From NCBI GenBank assembly GCA_016235265.1, contig JACRLI010000002.1:30548-94547 (forward strand): a DNA stretch of 64,000 bases, given 5' to 3'. The stretch's first letter is position 1, and every line of letters starts with the position of its first letter. The notes under the pieces were generated by a model. It worked only from the letters and a program-made list of their open reading frames with translations. It did not search any database and had not been told where the DNA came from. Of the stretch, positions 9,170 through 19,373 are shown one piece after another. The position numbers were made by a program, and so were the translations under genes. This DNA is from Candidatus Eisenbacteria bacterium (GTDB lineage: Bacteria; Eisenbacteria; RBG-16-71-46; JACRLI01).

Positions 9170-9724
9170 ATGGGCGTGAAGCCCGACTGGTGGATCCGAA
9201 AGATGAGCCTGGAGCACAAGATGATCGAGCCCTACGTGGACCGCCAGGTGCGCGAGGGCACCATCAGCTACGGGGTTTCCAGCTACGGCTACGACATCCG
9301 CATCGCCGACGAGTTCCAGATCTTCACCAACGTCAACGCCTCGGTGGTGGACCCCAAGAAGTTCGACGCCAGCTTCCTGTACCGGGTCAAGGGCGACTGC
9401 TGCATCATCCCGCCCAACTCCTTCGCGCTGGGGCGCACCGTGGAGTACTTCCGCATCCCGCGCAACGTGCTCACCTGCTGCCTGGGCAAGTCCACCTACG
9501 CGCGCTGCGGGATCATCACCAACGTCACGCCCTTCGAGCCGGAGTGGGAGGGCTACGCCACGCTGGAGATCAGCAACACCACCACGCTGCCGGCGAAGAT
9601 CTACGCCAACGAGGGCATCGCGCAGGTGATCTTCTTCGCCGCCGACGGCGAGTGCGAGGTCTCCTACGCGGACAAGAAGGGCAAGTACCAGGGCCAGACG
9701 GAAATCACGCTGCCGCGGCTGTAG
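9170..9724 (+). CDS. dcd: dCTP deaminase
   Basis: A 184-residue trimeric nucleotide deaminase making dUTP from dCTP. Hallmarks are [36 protein letters not shown] and [13 protein letters not shown] with the catalytic Glu in the last block. The length matches Dcd. ATG 9170 is preferred, with GGAGG about 6 nt upstream, over the longer in-frame extension. It lies between two hydrolase genes in a co-directional run. Confidence 0.92.
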   Translation: MGVKPDWWIRKMSLEHKMIEPYVDRQVREGTISYGVSSYGYDIRIADEFQIFTNVNASVVDPKKFDASFLYRVKGDCCIIPPNSFALGRTVEYFRIPRNVLTCCLGKSTYARCGIITNVTPFEPEWEGYATLEISNTTTLPAKIYANEGIAQVIFFAADGECEVSYADKKGKYQGQTEITLPRL

Positions 9725-9786
9725 CGGCCGCGCCCGCGGCAGGCCGCGCACCGGCCGCGCCGCCAGCGGACCAAGGAGGTCCCCGC

Positions 9787-10470
9787 ATGTTGAAGGTCCG
9801 ATTCCTCGGTCACTCGTGCTTCACGCTCTCCGACGGGAAACACACGGTGGTGATCGACCCGTTCCTCTCCGGCAACCCCGCATGCCCCATCCAGGCCGAT
9901 GAACTGTCCGTGGACGCGGTGCTGGTCAGCCACGGCCACAGCGACCACCTGGGCGACGCCATCCCGCTCTCGAAGCGGTGCAAGGCGCCGGTCATCTCGT
10001 GCTACGAGGTGGTGGGCTGGTGCGTGGGGCAGGGGGCCGAGGGCCACGGGATGCACATCGGCGGCGCGCACCGCTTCGAGTGGGGGCGGGTCAAGCTCAC
10101 GCCCGCCTGGCACGGCTCGGGCATCGAGACGCCGCAGGGCGTGGTCTACGGCGGAACCCCGTGCGGGTTCGTGGTGGAGATGGGCGGGAAGACCGTCTAC
10201 CACACCGGCGACACGGCGCTGTTCGGCGACATGGAGCTGATCGGCCGGCTCAACAAGATCGACCTCGCGCTGATGCCCATCGGCGACAACTACACCATGG
10301 GCCCCGAGGACGCGGTGGAGGCGGTGCGTATGATCAAGCCCAACCGGGTGGTGCCGATGCACTACGACACCTTCGAGCTGATCCGCCAGGACGCCGCCGC
10401 GTTCTCCAGGCGCGTGGAGCGCCTGGCAGACTGCACGGTCCTCAAGCCCGGCGGGACCCTGGAATTGTAG
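9787..10470 (+). CDS. UPF0173 metal-dependent hydrolase
   Basis: A 227-residue MBL-superfamily protein of the UPF0173/YtkL type. It starts MLKVRFLGHSCF and carries VSHGHSDHLGDA, AWHGSGI, YHTGDTALFGDM and VPMHYDTF, the full metal-ligand set of the family. The length is typical (225-230). It has AAGGAGG upstream. The physiological substrate of this family is unknown. Confidence 0.88.
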   Translation: MLKVRFLGHSCFTLSDGKHTVVIDPFLSGNPACPIQADELSVDAVLVSHGHSDHLGDAIPLSKRCKAPVISCYEVVGWCVGQGAEGHGMHIGGAHRFEWGRVKLTPAWHGSGIETPQGVVYGGTPCGFVVEMGGKTVYHTGDTALFGDMELIGRLNKIDLALMPIGDNYTMGPEDAVEAVRMIKPNRVVPMHYDTFELIRQDAAAFSRRVERLADCTVLKPGGTLEL

Positions 10471-10518
10471 GGCAGGCATGCAACCCCGGCGCCGGCCGCG
10501 CCGGAAGGGAGGTCCAGG

Positions 10519-10857
10519 ATGGTCCTGAAGCGAATCAACGTCGTCTCCGCTGCCAGGATCTCCGGGGTGATGGGGGCCTGCGCGGGGCTGGTGGTGGGAG
10601 GCGTGGTTTCCGTGTCGATGATCGTGGGAACCTCCTTCTCGCTTCTCTCCCGCGGTACGTCCGGCTTTGGCGGTGAAGTAATGACCCTGGGAGTGTTCGC
10701 GGTGCTGGGGCTGCCCCTGATGTACGGTATTCTCGGTTGCATCTACGGGCTGGTGGGGTCCGCCGTCTACAACTTCCTGGCCCCGCGTGTGGGCGGCCTC
10801 GAGGTGGACATGGAGCCCGCCCCGGGGCCAATTGACAGGTCCGACCCATCCCCCTAA
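10519..10857 (+). CDS. Small two-span membrane protein (DUF3566-like)
   Basis: A 112-residue protein with two hydrophobic spans (about residues 13-37 and 55-80) separated by a Gly/Ser-rich loop. The opening LKRINVVSAARISGVMGA and the AVYNFLAPRVGGLEV end resemble DUF3566-type transmembrane proteins of unknown function. GGAGG precedes the ATG. The promoter of the ferredoxin gene overlaps its 3' end. Confidence 0.6.
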   Translation: MVLKRINVVSAARISGVMGACAGLVVGGVVSVSMIVGTSFSLLSRGTSGFGGEVMTLGVFAVLGLPLMYGILGCIYGLVGSAVYNFLAPRVGGLEVDMEPAPGPIDRSDPSP

Positions 10858-10860
10858 GCT
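10832..10860 (+). promoter_or_regulatory. Promoter of the NuoI-like gene
   Basis: TTGACA (10832-10837), 17-nt spacer, TAAGCT (10855-10860). It lies inside the 3' end of the preceding gene. A leader of about 50 nt follows and ends with AAGGAGG before the TTG start. Confidence 0.55.
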
Positions 10861-10915
10861 GTAGCCTGACAAGGGCCTTTCAGGCCGCGACACGGTTCAC
10901 AAGGAGGCTACTGCC

Positions 10916-11392
10916 TTGATCGGCGCGCTGCTCCAGGGCTTGAGCGTCACCTTCCGGGAGATGTTCAAGAAGCCCATCACGCTCAAGTACCCCGAAGAAC
11001 GGATGCCGATGTTCCCGCGCTTCCGCGGGCGGCACCACCTGCAGCGCTACGCCAACGGGCTGGAGCGCTGCGTGGCGTGCAAGCTGTGTTCGGCCGCCTG
11101 CCCCGCCGACGCCATCTTCATCGAGGCCGCGGAGAACAAGCCGGGCAACCGCGTCTCCCCGGGCGAGCGCTACGCAAAGGTCTACGAGATCAACATGCTG
11201 CGCTGCATCTTCTGCGGCTACTGCGAAGAGGCCTGCCCCGAGGACGCCATCGTCCTGGGCAAGGAGTACGAGTTCGCGGAGTACTCGCGCGCCGCGATGA
11301 TCTACACCAAGGACAAGTTGCTGGACGGGCCGGAGAAGGGTTTCTCGGAGCCCTACGTCCGCTCGGGCGGCACTCCTCCATCCTACGCCTGA
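10916..11392 (+). CDS. nuoI: NADH-quinone oxidoreductase subunit I (NuoI-like)
   Basis: A 158-residue ferredoxin-type subunit with two 4Fe-4S motifs, CVACKLCSAACPADAIFIE and CIFCGYCEEACPEDAI, and the NuoI N-terminal pattern (PITLKYPEERMPMFPRFRGR). It would carry electrons through the peripheral arm of complex I. No other nuo gene is next to it, so it is isolated from the main complex I locus or is a spare copy. The start is TTG with a good AAGGAGG. Confidence 0.88.
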   Translation: MIGALLQGLSVTFREMFKKPITLKYPEERMPMFPRFRGRHHLQRYANGLERCVACKLCSAACPADAIFIEAAENKPGNRVSPGERYAKVYEINMLRCIFCGYCEEACPEDAIVLGKEYEFAEYSRAAMIYTKDKLLDGPEKGFSEPYVRSGGTPPSYA

Positions 11393-11426
11393 GCGCGGGC
11401 GCCGAGGACTCACGACCGGGCCCCAC

Positions 11427-11453
11427 GGTCCCGCGCGGAGTCCGCGCGGGACC
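11427..11453 (+). terminator. Hairpin terminator after nuoI
   Basis: GGTCCCGCGCGGA (11427-11439), one base, then its exact complement (11441-11453), 35 nt after the nuoI stop. The stem is GC-only with no T-tract. Confidence 0.55.
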
Positions 11454-11522
11454 CCAGGCCGCCGCGCACCATCCCGGCGTGCGGGGTCCGGTTTCACCCC
11501 ATCCGCGCGCAGCGGGAGCCCC

Positions 11523-13091
11523 ATGCCGTTCGTGCCCGCGCTGATCTTCGCGATCTTCGTCGCGTGCCAGGCAGTGCTGGTGGCCGTCGGCGCGCACCGC
11601 CTGGTGCTGCTGTGGCGGTCCAGGCACGGTCGTGCCGCGGCCGGGGCAGCCGGGCCGGGGGCCGGATGCCTTTCCGGGGGCCTCTCCGGCGATCCCCACG
11701 CGTTTCCCCCGGCCGCCTTAGCGGGCCTGCCCTCCGTGACCGTGCAGCTTCCGATCCACAACGAGCGCTACGTGGTGCGCCGCCTCATGGAGGCGGTCGC
11801 GGCGATGGACTACCCGCGTGCGCGCCTCGCGGTGCAGGTGCTCGACGACTCCACCGACGACACCACCGGGGAGGCGCGCGCCTGCGCCGCGGCCCTGCGC
11901 GCCCGGGGATGTGACGTGGGCGTCCTGCACCGGGCCCACCGGGCGGGCTACAAGGCGGGCGCGCTGGAAGCGGGCCTCGAGGTCGCCCGCGGGGAGCTGA
12001 TCGCGGTGTTCGACGCGGACTTCGTCCCCCCCGCGGACTTCCTGCGGCGGGCGGTGCGCGCCTTCGACGACCCGCGCGTGGGGATGGCGCAGGCCCGTTG
12101 GGGACACCTGAATGAGCCCTACTCGCTCCTGACGCGGGTGCAGGCCGCCTTCCTGGACGGGCATTTCCTGGTGGAGCAGCGCGCGCGCAGCCGCTCGGGC
12201 GCCTGCTTCAATTTCAACGGCACCGCCGGGGTGTGGCGGCGCGAGGCGGTGATGGACGCCGGGGGCTGGCAGCACGACACGCTGACCGAGGACCTGGACC
12301 TCTCGTACCGCGCGCAGCTGCGCGGCTGGCGCTTCGTGTACCTCGAGGACCTGGTGGCCGATGCGGAGCTGCCGGTGGAGTTGAACGCGTTCAAGAGCCA
12401 GCAGCACCGCTGGGCCCGTGGTTCGATGCAGACGGCGCGCAAGCTGCTGCCCCGCCTGCTGGCTTCGCGCGAGACGCCGGCGCGCAAGTTCGAGGCGTGC
12501 TTCCACCTGCTCGGCAACCTGGCCTATCCCGCCGCGCTGGTGCCCGCGCTGCTGATGCTGCCCCTGATGTGGCTGCCGGGCCGGGATTTCGGCGCGCCGC
12601 CGATGCAGGTGGCGCTGGCCTACGCCTTCACCACGGCGGCGTTCGTGGGCTTCTTCGCGGGCGCGCTCGCCGCTCGCGCGGGAGATGCGCCGCGGCGGTG
12701 GCTGTGCCTGCCGGCGATGATGGTGGTGGGCATGGGCATGTCGCTGAACGCCACGCGGGCGGTGTTCTGCGGGCTTTCGCGCGCGGCCCGGCCGGGCGAC
12801 GAATTCCGTCGCACCCCCAAGTGGAGCGTGCGGGGCAGGACCCGGCCCGGGGGAGGGCGGCGCTACCGCGCCCGGCTCGACCGGTGGGCGCTCGCCGAGC
12901 TGCTGCTGGCAGTCTACTTCGCATGTTCCTGCGCGCAGGCCGTGGACCTGGGCCGCTACGAGGCGGCCCCATTCCTGGGCCTGTTCGCGGCGGGCTTCGC
13001 CTACGTGGGCGGCTGCTCGACGCTGGAGAACCTCCGCAGCACGTTGTTCCGCAAACGTTTGGACTCGCCAGCGGAGGCGGTGGCGGCCTGA
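11523..13091 (+). CDS. Family 2 glycosyltransferase, cellulose synthase-like membrane protein
   Basis: A 522-residue processive-type GT2. After an N-terminal membrane span come the D,D,D,QxxRW signatures: VLDDSTDDT, AVFDADFVPP, TEDLDLSYRAQLRGW and QQHRWARGSMQ. Four or more spans follow in the C-terminal third. The pattern matches CslA/glucomannan-synthase-like enzymes and bacterial exopolysaccharide synthases. It stands alone, so the polymer is unknown. The ATG has GGGAG upstream. Confidence 0.85.
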   Translation: MPFVPALIFAIFVACQAVLVAVGAHRLVLLWRSRHGRAAAGAAGPGAGCLSGGLSGDPHAFPPAALAGLPSVTVQLPIHNERYVVRRLMEAVAAMDYPRARLAVQVLDDSTDDTTGEARACAAALRARGCDVGVLHRAHRAGYKAGALEAGLEVARGELIAVFDADFVPPADFLRRAVRAFDDPRVGMAQARWGHLNEPYSLLTRVQAAFLDGHFLVEQRARSRSGACFNFNGTAGVWRREAVMDAGGWQHDTLTEDLDLSYRAQLRGWRFVYLEDLVADAELPVELNAFKSQQHRWARGSMQTARKLLPRLLASRETPARKFEACFHLLGNLAYPAALVPALLMLPLMWLPGRDFGAPPMQVALAYAFTTAAFVGFFAGALAARAGDAPRRWLCLPAMMVVGMGMSLNATRAVFCGLSRAARPGDEFRRTPKWSVRGRTRPGGGRRYRARLDRWALAELLLAVYFACSCAQAVDLGRYEAAPFLGLFAAGFAYVGGCSTLENLRSTLFRKRLDSPAEAVAA

Positions 13092-13572
13092 CGGTCCGGC
13101 CGAATTCCCGGCTCCCGGTGTGGCCGAATGCGACGGGGATACCGAAGTGGCCACCCTGGGCCCGCGCTCCCGCGCGTGCGGGGAGCGGTCTCCTCGCCTC
13201 GGTCCCGCATCCCGGCCTCGCCGCGGGCGACCGTCACTTTTGCGGAAATCGAACGGATACCGCCTTTCCGGTCGGGGCAGGTTCGCGGTGGATACTCCCG
13301 ACTCACCTTTTCCCCGTTGACAAGGTTTCTGCCCTCCCGGAAACTTACTCATGTCGGACTCAACATGTGAGCGAAGCGAGGTTGCCTGTTCCTTCGGATC
13401 CGGCCTTGCCACCCAGAAATTAGCGAAGCGGACGTGCCCTTTGTTAGCCGGGTGGATGAGTAGGACCGGACCCCGCAGGTGATGGGTAGCCTCCTTGAAT
13501 TTGGACTGCCGTGAAGCGTGAGCTTTGCGGCGGTTCGCATTTTCGGGCCGGACACCGGGCAGGGAGGATCTC
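13092..13572 (+). other. 480-nt intergenic region, possible long leader
   Basis: No gene is supported. The region is less GC-rich than its surroundings, especially 13,230-13,540. It contains TTGACA at 13317-13322 with a weak -10 (GAAACT 13340-13345, 17-nt spacing), which would give a leader of about 220 nt for the amidohydrolase. Open frames across it on the minus strand have no recognisable domain. Confidence 0.4.
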
Positions 13573-15132
13573 ATCCGACGCACGCGACTGGTGAACTGCG
13601 GTGTGTGGACCGGCTGCGGGGACGCGAGGTGGGCCGCGGGGATCGGGTTCGAATCCGGGCGCATCGTCGAGGTGCACCGGGATCCTCCCGCGGGGCGCGC
13701 CGGGGACCTGGACCTCGGCGGCCGTGCCGTGCTCCCCGGCTTGGTGGACTCCCACGTGCACCTGCTGCCGTGGGGGCGCCGCCTCGCGTGGCTGGACCTG
13801 CGCGACGCGTGCGGCCTCGACGATGTCCGCGCGCGCCTGGGCGGGCGCGCCGCCGCGCTGCTTCCCGGCCAGTGGCTCTTCGCCATGGGCCTGCACCCCG
13901 ATTCGCTCGGCGTGGCCCGCCCGCACCGCCGCGCGCTGGACGACGTCTGTTCCGGGCACCCCGCCTACATCAGCACCCATGACACTCACGCGGCGTGGGC
14001 CAACACCGAGGCCCTGCGCCTCGCGGGGGTGGGGCGGTCCACGCCCGACCCGCCGGGCGGCCGTTTCGAGCGCGACGCCGACGGCGAGCCCACCGGCATC
14101 CTGTTCGAGACCGCGCGCCAGCCGGTCACCGCGGCGATTGGCGCCCCCGGCCCTGCGGAGGATCGCGAGGCGCTGTTGCGCGCCCAGCGCGAGGCGCACC
14201 GGTTCGGGGTGGTGGAGGTCCACAGTTTCGAGGGCGCGGGGGAGTGGGAGGCGCTGCGCGGCTTGCGGGCCGGCGGCGGGCTCACGCTGCGCGTCACGCA
14301 CATGTTCCCGCGCGAGGAGCTCGAAGCGCACCTGGATGCGGGCGCCCGCACCGGGGAGGGCGATGAACGGCTGCGCACCGGCTGCCTCAAGCTCTTCGCC
14401 GACGGCACGCTGGGGCTGCGCACCGCCCGGATGCTGGAGCCGTACGCCTCCGGCGGCACGGGCGAGTGGGCCACGCCCCCCGGGGAGCTTCGGGAACTGG
14501 CGGTGCGCGCCGCGAGGGCCGGCCTGGGCACCGCCATCCATGCCATCGGCGACGCGGCGGTGCGCGCGGCCCTGGAGGCGCTGGAGGCGGCGCGCCGCGT
14601 CGCGGACGTGCCGCTTCGGGTGGAGCACGCGCAGATCGTCTCCGGGTCCGACCTGCCCCGCTTCGCCGCCTCGGGCATCGCGGCTTCCATGCAGCCGGTG
14701 CACTTCCTGACCGACCGAGTGCGGGCGCTGGCGGAGTGGGGCGGGCGCTGCCGGCTGGCCTACGCGTGGGGCGTGCTGGCGGCGGCGGGAGCCGAGGTCT
14801 TGTTCGGCACCGACGCGCCGGTGGAGCCACTGGACCCGTGGGCCACGCTCGCCGCGGCGGTGCGGCCCGGCGACGCGGGCAGTCCCGCGCACGCGCCGGA
14901 ACGTGCGGTCCCCCTGGGGCGCGCGCTGGACGCCATGACCGCAGCGCCGCGACGCGTGATGCGGGCCCTGCCGGGATCGCTCGCGCCGGGCCTTCCCGCC
15001 GACCTGGTGGTGGTGGACCGCTCTGCACGCGACCTGGAGGGTGGCGCGGACCTCGCCACCGTGCGCCCGGTGCTGGTGCTCGTGGACGGCGTCGCGGTTC
15101 ACGCGGAGGGACCGTTCGCCGGGCTCTCGTAG
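13573..15132 (+). CDS. Amidohydrolase family 3 protein (YtcJ-like)
   Basis: A metal-dependent amidohydrolase of about 520 residues. Motifs are GLVDSHVHLLPWG (metal HxH), STHDTHAAWANTEAL, CLKLFADGTLG, AIHAIGDAAVRAAL, RVEHAQIV and LFGTDAPVEP, as in YtcJ/N-substituted formamide deformylases. The substrate is not predictable. The start is uncertain: GGGAGG (13562-13567) points to codon ATC at 13573, exactly where family homologues begin. Standard alternatives are TTG 13525 (poor RBS) and GTG 13591 (too far from the SD). Confidence 0.82.
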   Translation: MRRTRLVNCGVWTGCGDARWAAGIGFESGRIVEVHRDPPAGRAGDLDLGGRAVLPGLVDSHVHLLPWGRRLAWLDLRDACGLDDVRARLGGRAAALLPGQWLFAMGLHPDSLGVARPHRRALDDVCSGHPAYISTHDTHAAWANTEALRLAGVGRSTPDPPGGRFERDADGEPTGILFETARQPVTAAIGAPGPAEDREALLRAQREAHRFGVVEVHSFEGAGEWEALRGLRAGGGLTLRVTHMFPREELEAHLDAGARTGEGDERLRTGCLKLFADGTLGLRTARMLEPYASGGTGEWATPPGELRELAVRAARAGLGTAIHAIGDAAVRAALEALEAARRVADVPLRVEHAQIVSGSDLPRFAASGIAASMQPVHFLTDRVRALAEWGGRCRLAYAWGVLAAAGAEVLFGTDAPVEPLDPWATLAAAVRPGDAGSPAHAPERAVPLGRALDAMTAAPRRVMRALPGSLAPGLPADLVVVDRSARDLEGGADLATVRPVLVLVDGVAVHAEGPFAGLS

Positions 15133-15260
15133 GGTCGCCTGCCGCCGACGCGGGATCCCGCGCGGTGGCGCGCGTCGCGCCTCCGGCGGCGCATTTCCGC
15201 GGGCCCGCGAGCGCCCCGGCGCCAGCCCCTGATGAGATCGGTGTCCCGGCGCAGACGCTG

Positions 15261-15269
15261 TGCTACACT
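15261..15269 (+). promoter_or_regulatory. Extended -10 promoter of the sigma operon
   Basis: TGC followed by TACACT (15264-15269) is an extended -10 element. No convincing -35 was seen. A leader of about 105 nt would follow, containing a possible stem (CGAATCC with GGATTCG). Confidence 0.4.
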
Positions 15270-15381
15270 TGCGGGAAGTCGAATCCGTCGCCCCATTGTC
15301 GCATCCAAACTTCCAGTCGGAGGATGGATTCGGCACCCGGGAACTTCCCCTTACCCGAGCCGTGGAGTTCCGTCCCTGCGC

Positions 15382-15996
15382 ATGGCTGAGTTCGCAAAGC
15401 TGACCGATTTCGAGCTGGTGGACGTGGTGCGCGGCGGGGAACAGGCCGCCTACCGCTTCCTGGTGCAGCGCTACGAGGGCAAGATCTACAACCTCGCGCT
15501 GCGCCTGCTGCGCCAGCCTGAGGACGCGGAAGACGTGCTGCAGGAGACCTTCCTGTCCGCTTACCGCGCGCTGCCGAACTTCAAGGGTGATTCCCAGTTC
15601 GGCACCTGGCTGTACCGCATCGCGACCAATTTCGCGCTGATGAAGCTGCGCGGGAAGAAGCCGGTGTTCATCTCCCTGGACGAGCCCCGGGACGATGACC
15701 AGGCCCCCATGGAGCTCACGGACTTCAGCGCCAATCCCCTCGCCGACGTCCTCGACAATGAGCTGCGCAAGAAGATGGAGGAGGCCATCGGAGGGCTTCC
15801 CGACGACATGCGAACCGTTTTCCTCCTGCGCGACATCGAAGGATTGAGCAACTCCGAAGTGGCCGAGATCCTGGACCTGAGCGTGGCCGCCGTGAAGTCG
15901 CGGCTCCACCGGACCCGCCTGCAGTTGCGCAAGGACCTGTCCAGGTACTTCAGCGAGCGGCACGACGCGCGCGCGCAGAGGACGATGAAGCAATGA
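15382..15996 (+). CDS. RpoE-like ECF sigma factor
   Basis: A 204-residue ECF sigma factor. Sigma region 2 contains DAEDVLQETFLSAYRAL and FGTWLYRIATNFAL. Region 4 contains LPDDMRTVFLLRDIEGLSNS and AEILDLSVAAVKSRLHRTR. The ATG begins the family-like MAEFAKLTDFELVDVVRGG. It is translationally coupled (ATGA overlap) to a zinc-finger anti-sigma factor, the usual RpoE/SigW arrangement. Confidence 0.92.
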   Translation: MAEFAKLTDFELVDVVRGGEQAAYRFLVQRYEGKIYNLALRLLRQPEDAEDVLQETFLSAYRALPNFKGDSQFGTWLYRIATNFALMKLRGKKPVFISLDEPRDDDQAPMELTDFSANPLADVLDNELRKKMEEAIGGLPDDMRTVFLLRDIEGLSNSEVAEILDLSVAAVKSRLHRTRLQLRKDLSRYFSERHDARAQRTMKQ

Positions 15997-16223
15997 AGTG
16001 TCTCGACGTTCTTGCCCGGCTTTCCGACTACCTGGACCAGGAAGTCGCGGGCGAGATCTGCAAGCAGCTCGAGGAGCATTTCAGCGCCTGCGAGCATTGC
16101 CGGCTGGAGGTCAACACCCTCCGGCGCACCGTCGAGCTGTACCACACCATCCCGTCGTCCACCGTTCCCGGCGAAGTCGAGGAGCGGCTGTTTCGGGTCC
16201 TCAAGATGGACAGGGTCGGATGA
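15993..16223 (+). CDS. Zinc-finger anti-sigma factor (zf-HC2)
   Basis: A 76-residue soluble anti-sigma domain with the ZAS motif HFSACEHC (HxxxCxxC) and the upstream LDVLARLSDYLDQEV helix. It has no membrane span, so signalling would be cytoplasmic, for example by oxidation of the zinc thiolates. The start overlaps the sigma factor stop and its own stop overlaps the next start. Confidence 0.88.
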   Translation: MKCLDVLARLSDYLDQEVAGEICKQLEEHFSACEHCRLEVNTLRRTVELYHTIPSSTVPGEVEERLFRVLKMDRVG

Positions 16224-16435
16224 TCGAAGCGGACGATCCCTTCGTGCTGCGGTTGTGCCTGCGGCTCAAGCAGATGATCGCCTCCTGTGCGGAGTGCCGA
16301 CGGGATCCCACGCTGGCGTGCGCGCTGCGTACGCTGGGGCGCGACCTCCCGGAAAGAAGGCTGCCGCGCGGCGTGCGGCTGCGGCTGCACGGCTCGATCG
16401 GCGCGGAACTGGGCAAGGGGCGCAAGGGGCGCTGA
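16220..16435 (+). CDS. Small Cys-containing protein of the sigma operon
   Basis: A 71-residue protein read from an ATGA overlap with the anti-sigma gene. It contains CAECRRDPTLAC, a CxxC with a third Cys eight residues on, and a basic C-terminus. I do not recognise the family. The double translational coupling and the Cys pattern suggest a partner of the sigma/anti-sigma pair, perhaps a metal or redox protein. Confidence 0.65.
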   Translation: MIEADDPFVLRLCLRLKQMIASCAECRRDPTLACALRTLGRDLPERRLPRGVRLRLHGSIGAELGKGRKGR

Positions 16436-16461
16436 GGGCGCCGGTCGCGGCGGGAGCGGAG

Positions 16462-16503
16462 ACGCGTGAGGGGCGGTCCCCGGTGGGGCCGCCCCTCACG
16501 CGT
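16462..16503. terminator. Bidirectional hairpin terminator
   Basis: Perfect 15-bp arms (ACGCGTGAGGGGCGG at 16462-16476 and its complement at 16489-16503); the 12-nt loop can pair further (CCCC with GGGG). It lies between the convergent sigma operon and uppP. No T-tract. Confidence 0.6.
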
Positions 16504-16574
16504 TGCACCCCCGGGACCGGGCTGCGCCCGCGCGGCGGGCTCGCCCGCCGCCTGCCGCGCCCGGCACCCCCGCC

Positions 16575-17468
16575 TCAGGGCGCGTGCGCCGCGCCGCCCG
16601 GGGCCGGCGCGACCGCCCCGGAGGCGGGCCGCGCCGCGCCTTCGCCGGCATTCAGCGCCGGGTGCCCGGCGAGGAACCACACCACGACGCCCGCGGCCAG
16701 CACCCAGCGGTAGACCACGAAGGGTGTGAAGCTCGCCCGTCGCAGGTAGCCCAGCAGGAGCTGGATGCTCACCAGGCCCACGAAACCCGCCACCAGCGTG
16801 CCCAGGATCAGCGTCATGTGCGGCGGCTGCTGGAGCATGTGGCGCATCTTGAGCAGCGCCGCGCCCGCGATGATGGGGGTGCTGAGCAGGAACGAGAAGC
16901 GCGCCGCGTCCTTGCGCGTGAGGCCGAAGGCCAGCGCCAGGCTCATGGTGATGCCGGCGCGGGACACGCCCGGCACCACCGCCAGCCCCTGCGCCAGGCC
17001 GATCAGCAGCGCCTCGAGGAAGCCCAGGGACTCCATGTTGCGCGTCTTGCGCCCGGTGCGGTCGGCCCACAGCAACAGCAGCCCCACCAGCGACAGCGTG
17101 CCGGCGATCAGCAGCGGGTGGCGGAACTCCGACTCGGCCCGGCTCTCCAGCAGCAGCCCGATCACCGCGCCGGGAATGGTGGCCGCCAGCAGCTGCCAGA
17201 ACAGCCGGGCGCGCTCCGGGTCGCGACGCGCTCCGATCCCCGCGAGGCCCATCAGCAGCCAGTCCTTCCCGAACACCAGCAGCACCGCCAGCAGCGTGCC
17301 CAGGTGCAGCGACACGTCGAAGGTCAGGCCGGGGTCGCGCCATCCGAGAAACCACGGCGCGAGGATCAGGTGCGCCGAGGAGCTGATGGGCAGGAACTCG
17401 CCGAGGCCCTGGACGGCTCCCAGCACGACCGCCTGCCACCAGGGGACGAGGTCGAGGTTTTCAAGCAT
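16575..17468 (-). CDS. uppP: Undecaprenyl-diphosphatase
   Basis: A 297-residue integral membrane phosphatase that recycles the C55 lipid carrier for cell-wall synthesis. Family motifs are GAVQGLGEFLPISSSAHLIL and VVPGVSRAGITMSLALAFGL. Seven to eight spans are visible. ATG 17468 (MLENLDLVPWWQAVVLG) fits the family start and has GAGGA upstream; the longer frame adds an Arg/Ala-rich shadow. The C-terminal 30 residues are Ala/Pro-rich and atypical. Confidence 0.92.
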   Translation of the reverse strand: MLENLDLVPWWQAVVLGAVQGLGEFLPISSSAHLILAPWFLGWRDPGLTFDVSLHLGTLLAVLLVFGKDWLLMGLAGIGARRDPERARLFWQLLAATIPGAVIGLLLESRAESEFRHPLLIAGTLSLVGLLLLWADRTGRKTRNMESLGFLEALLIGLAQGLAVVPGVSRAGITMSLALAFGLTRKDAARFSFLLSTPIIAGAALLKMRHMLQQPPHMTLILGTLVAGFVGLVSIQLLLGYLRRASFTPFVVYRWVLAAGVVVWFLAGHPALNAGEGAARPASGAVAPAPGGAAHAP

Positions 17469-17601
17469 GAGGATTCCTCGATGGGGGGAGGGTGCCCGGG
17501 CCGCGGCGGCCCGGCGCAGGCGGCCCGGGCGCGGGGCGCGATGGGGGCGCACCCGGCGTCGAAGCCGGTGAACCGGGGCACTCTAGCACGCGGGCGGTCG
17601 T

Positions 17602-17631
17602 TTGACACGCGCGCGGCCCAACCCCGATATT
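17602..17631 (+). promoter_or_regulatory. Leaderless promoter of murJ
   Basis: TTGACA (17602-17607), 18-nt spacer, GATATT (17626-17631), then seven nt to ATG 17639. No Shine-Dalgarno is present. Confidence 0.6.
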
Positions 17632-17638
17632 TCCTGCC

Positions 17639-19279
<1,641 letters not shown>

Positions 19280-19373
19280 GCCCCCGCGCCGGGCCCGGGC
19301 CCATGCCCCGGGCTCTCGTCGGCCTCCGGAGATCGGGGCCGCGGTGGGTACCCGGGGAGCCGCGAGAGGTTCG

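Noticed and set aside
13646..13660. tRNA T-loop-like GGTTCGAATCC
   Set aside because: It lies inside the amidohydrolase coding frame, and no acceptor stem or cloverleaf can be drawn around it.
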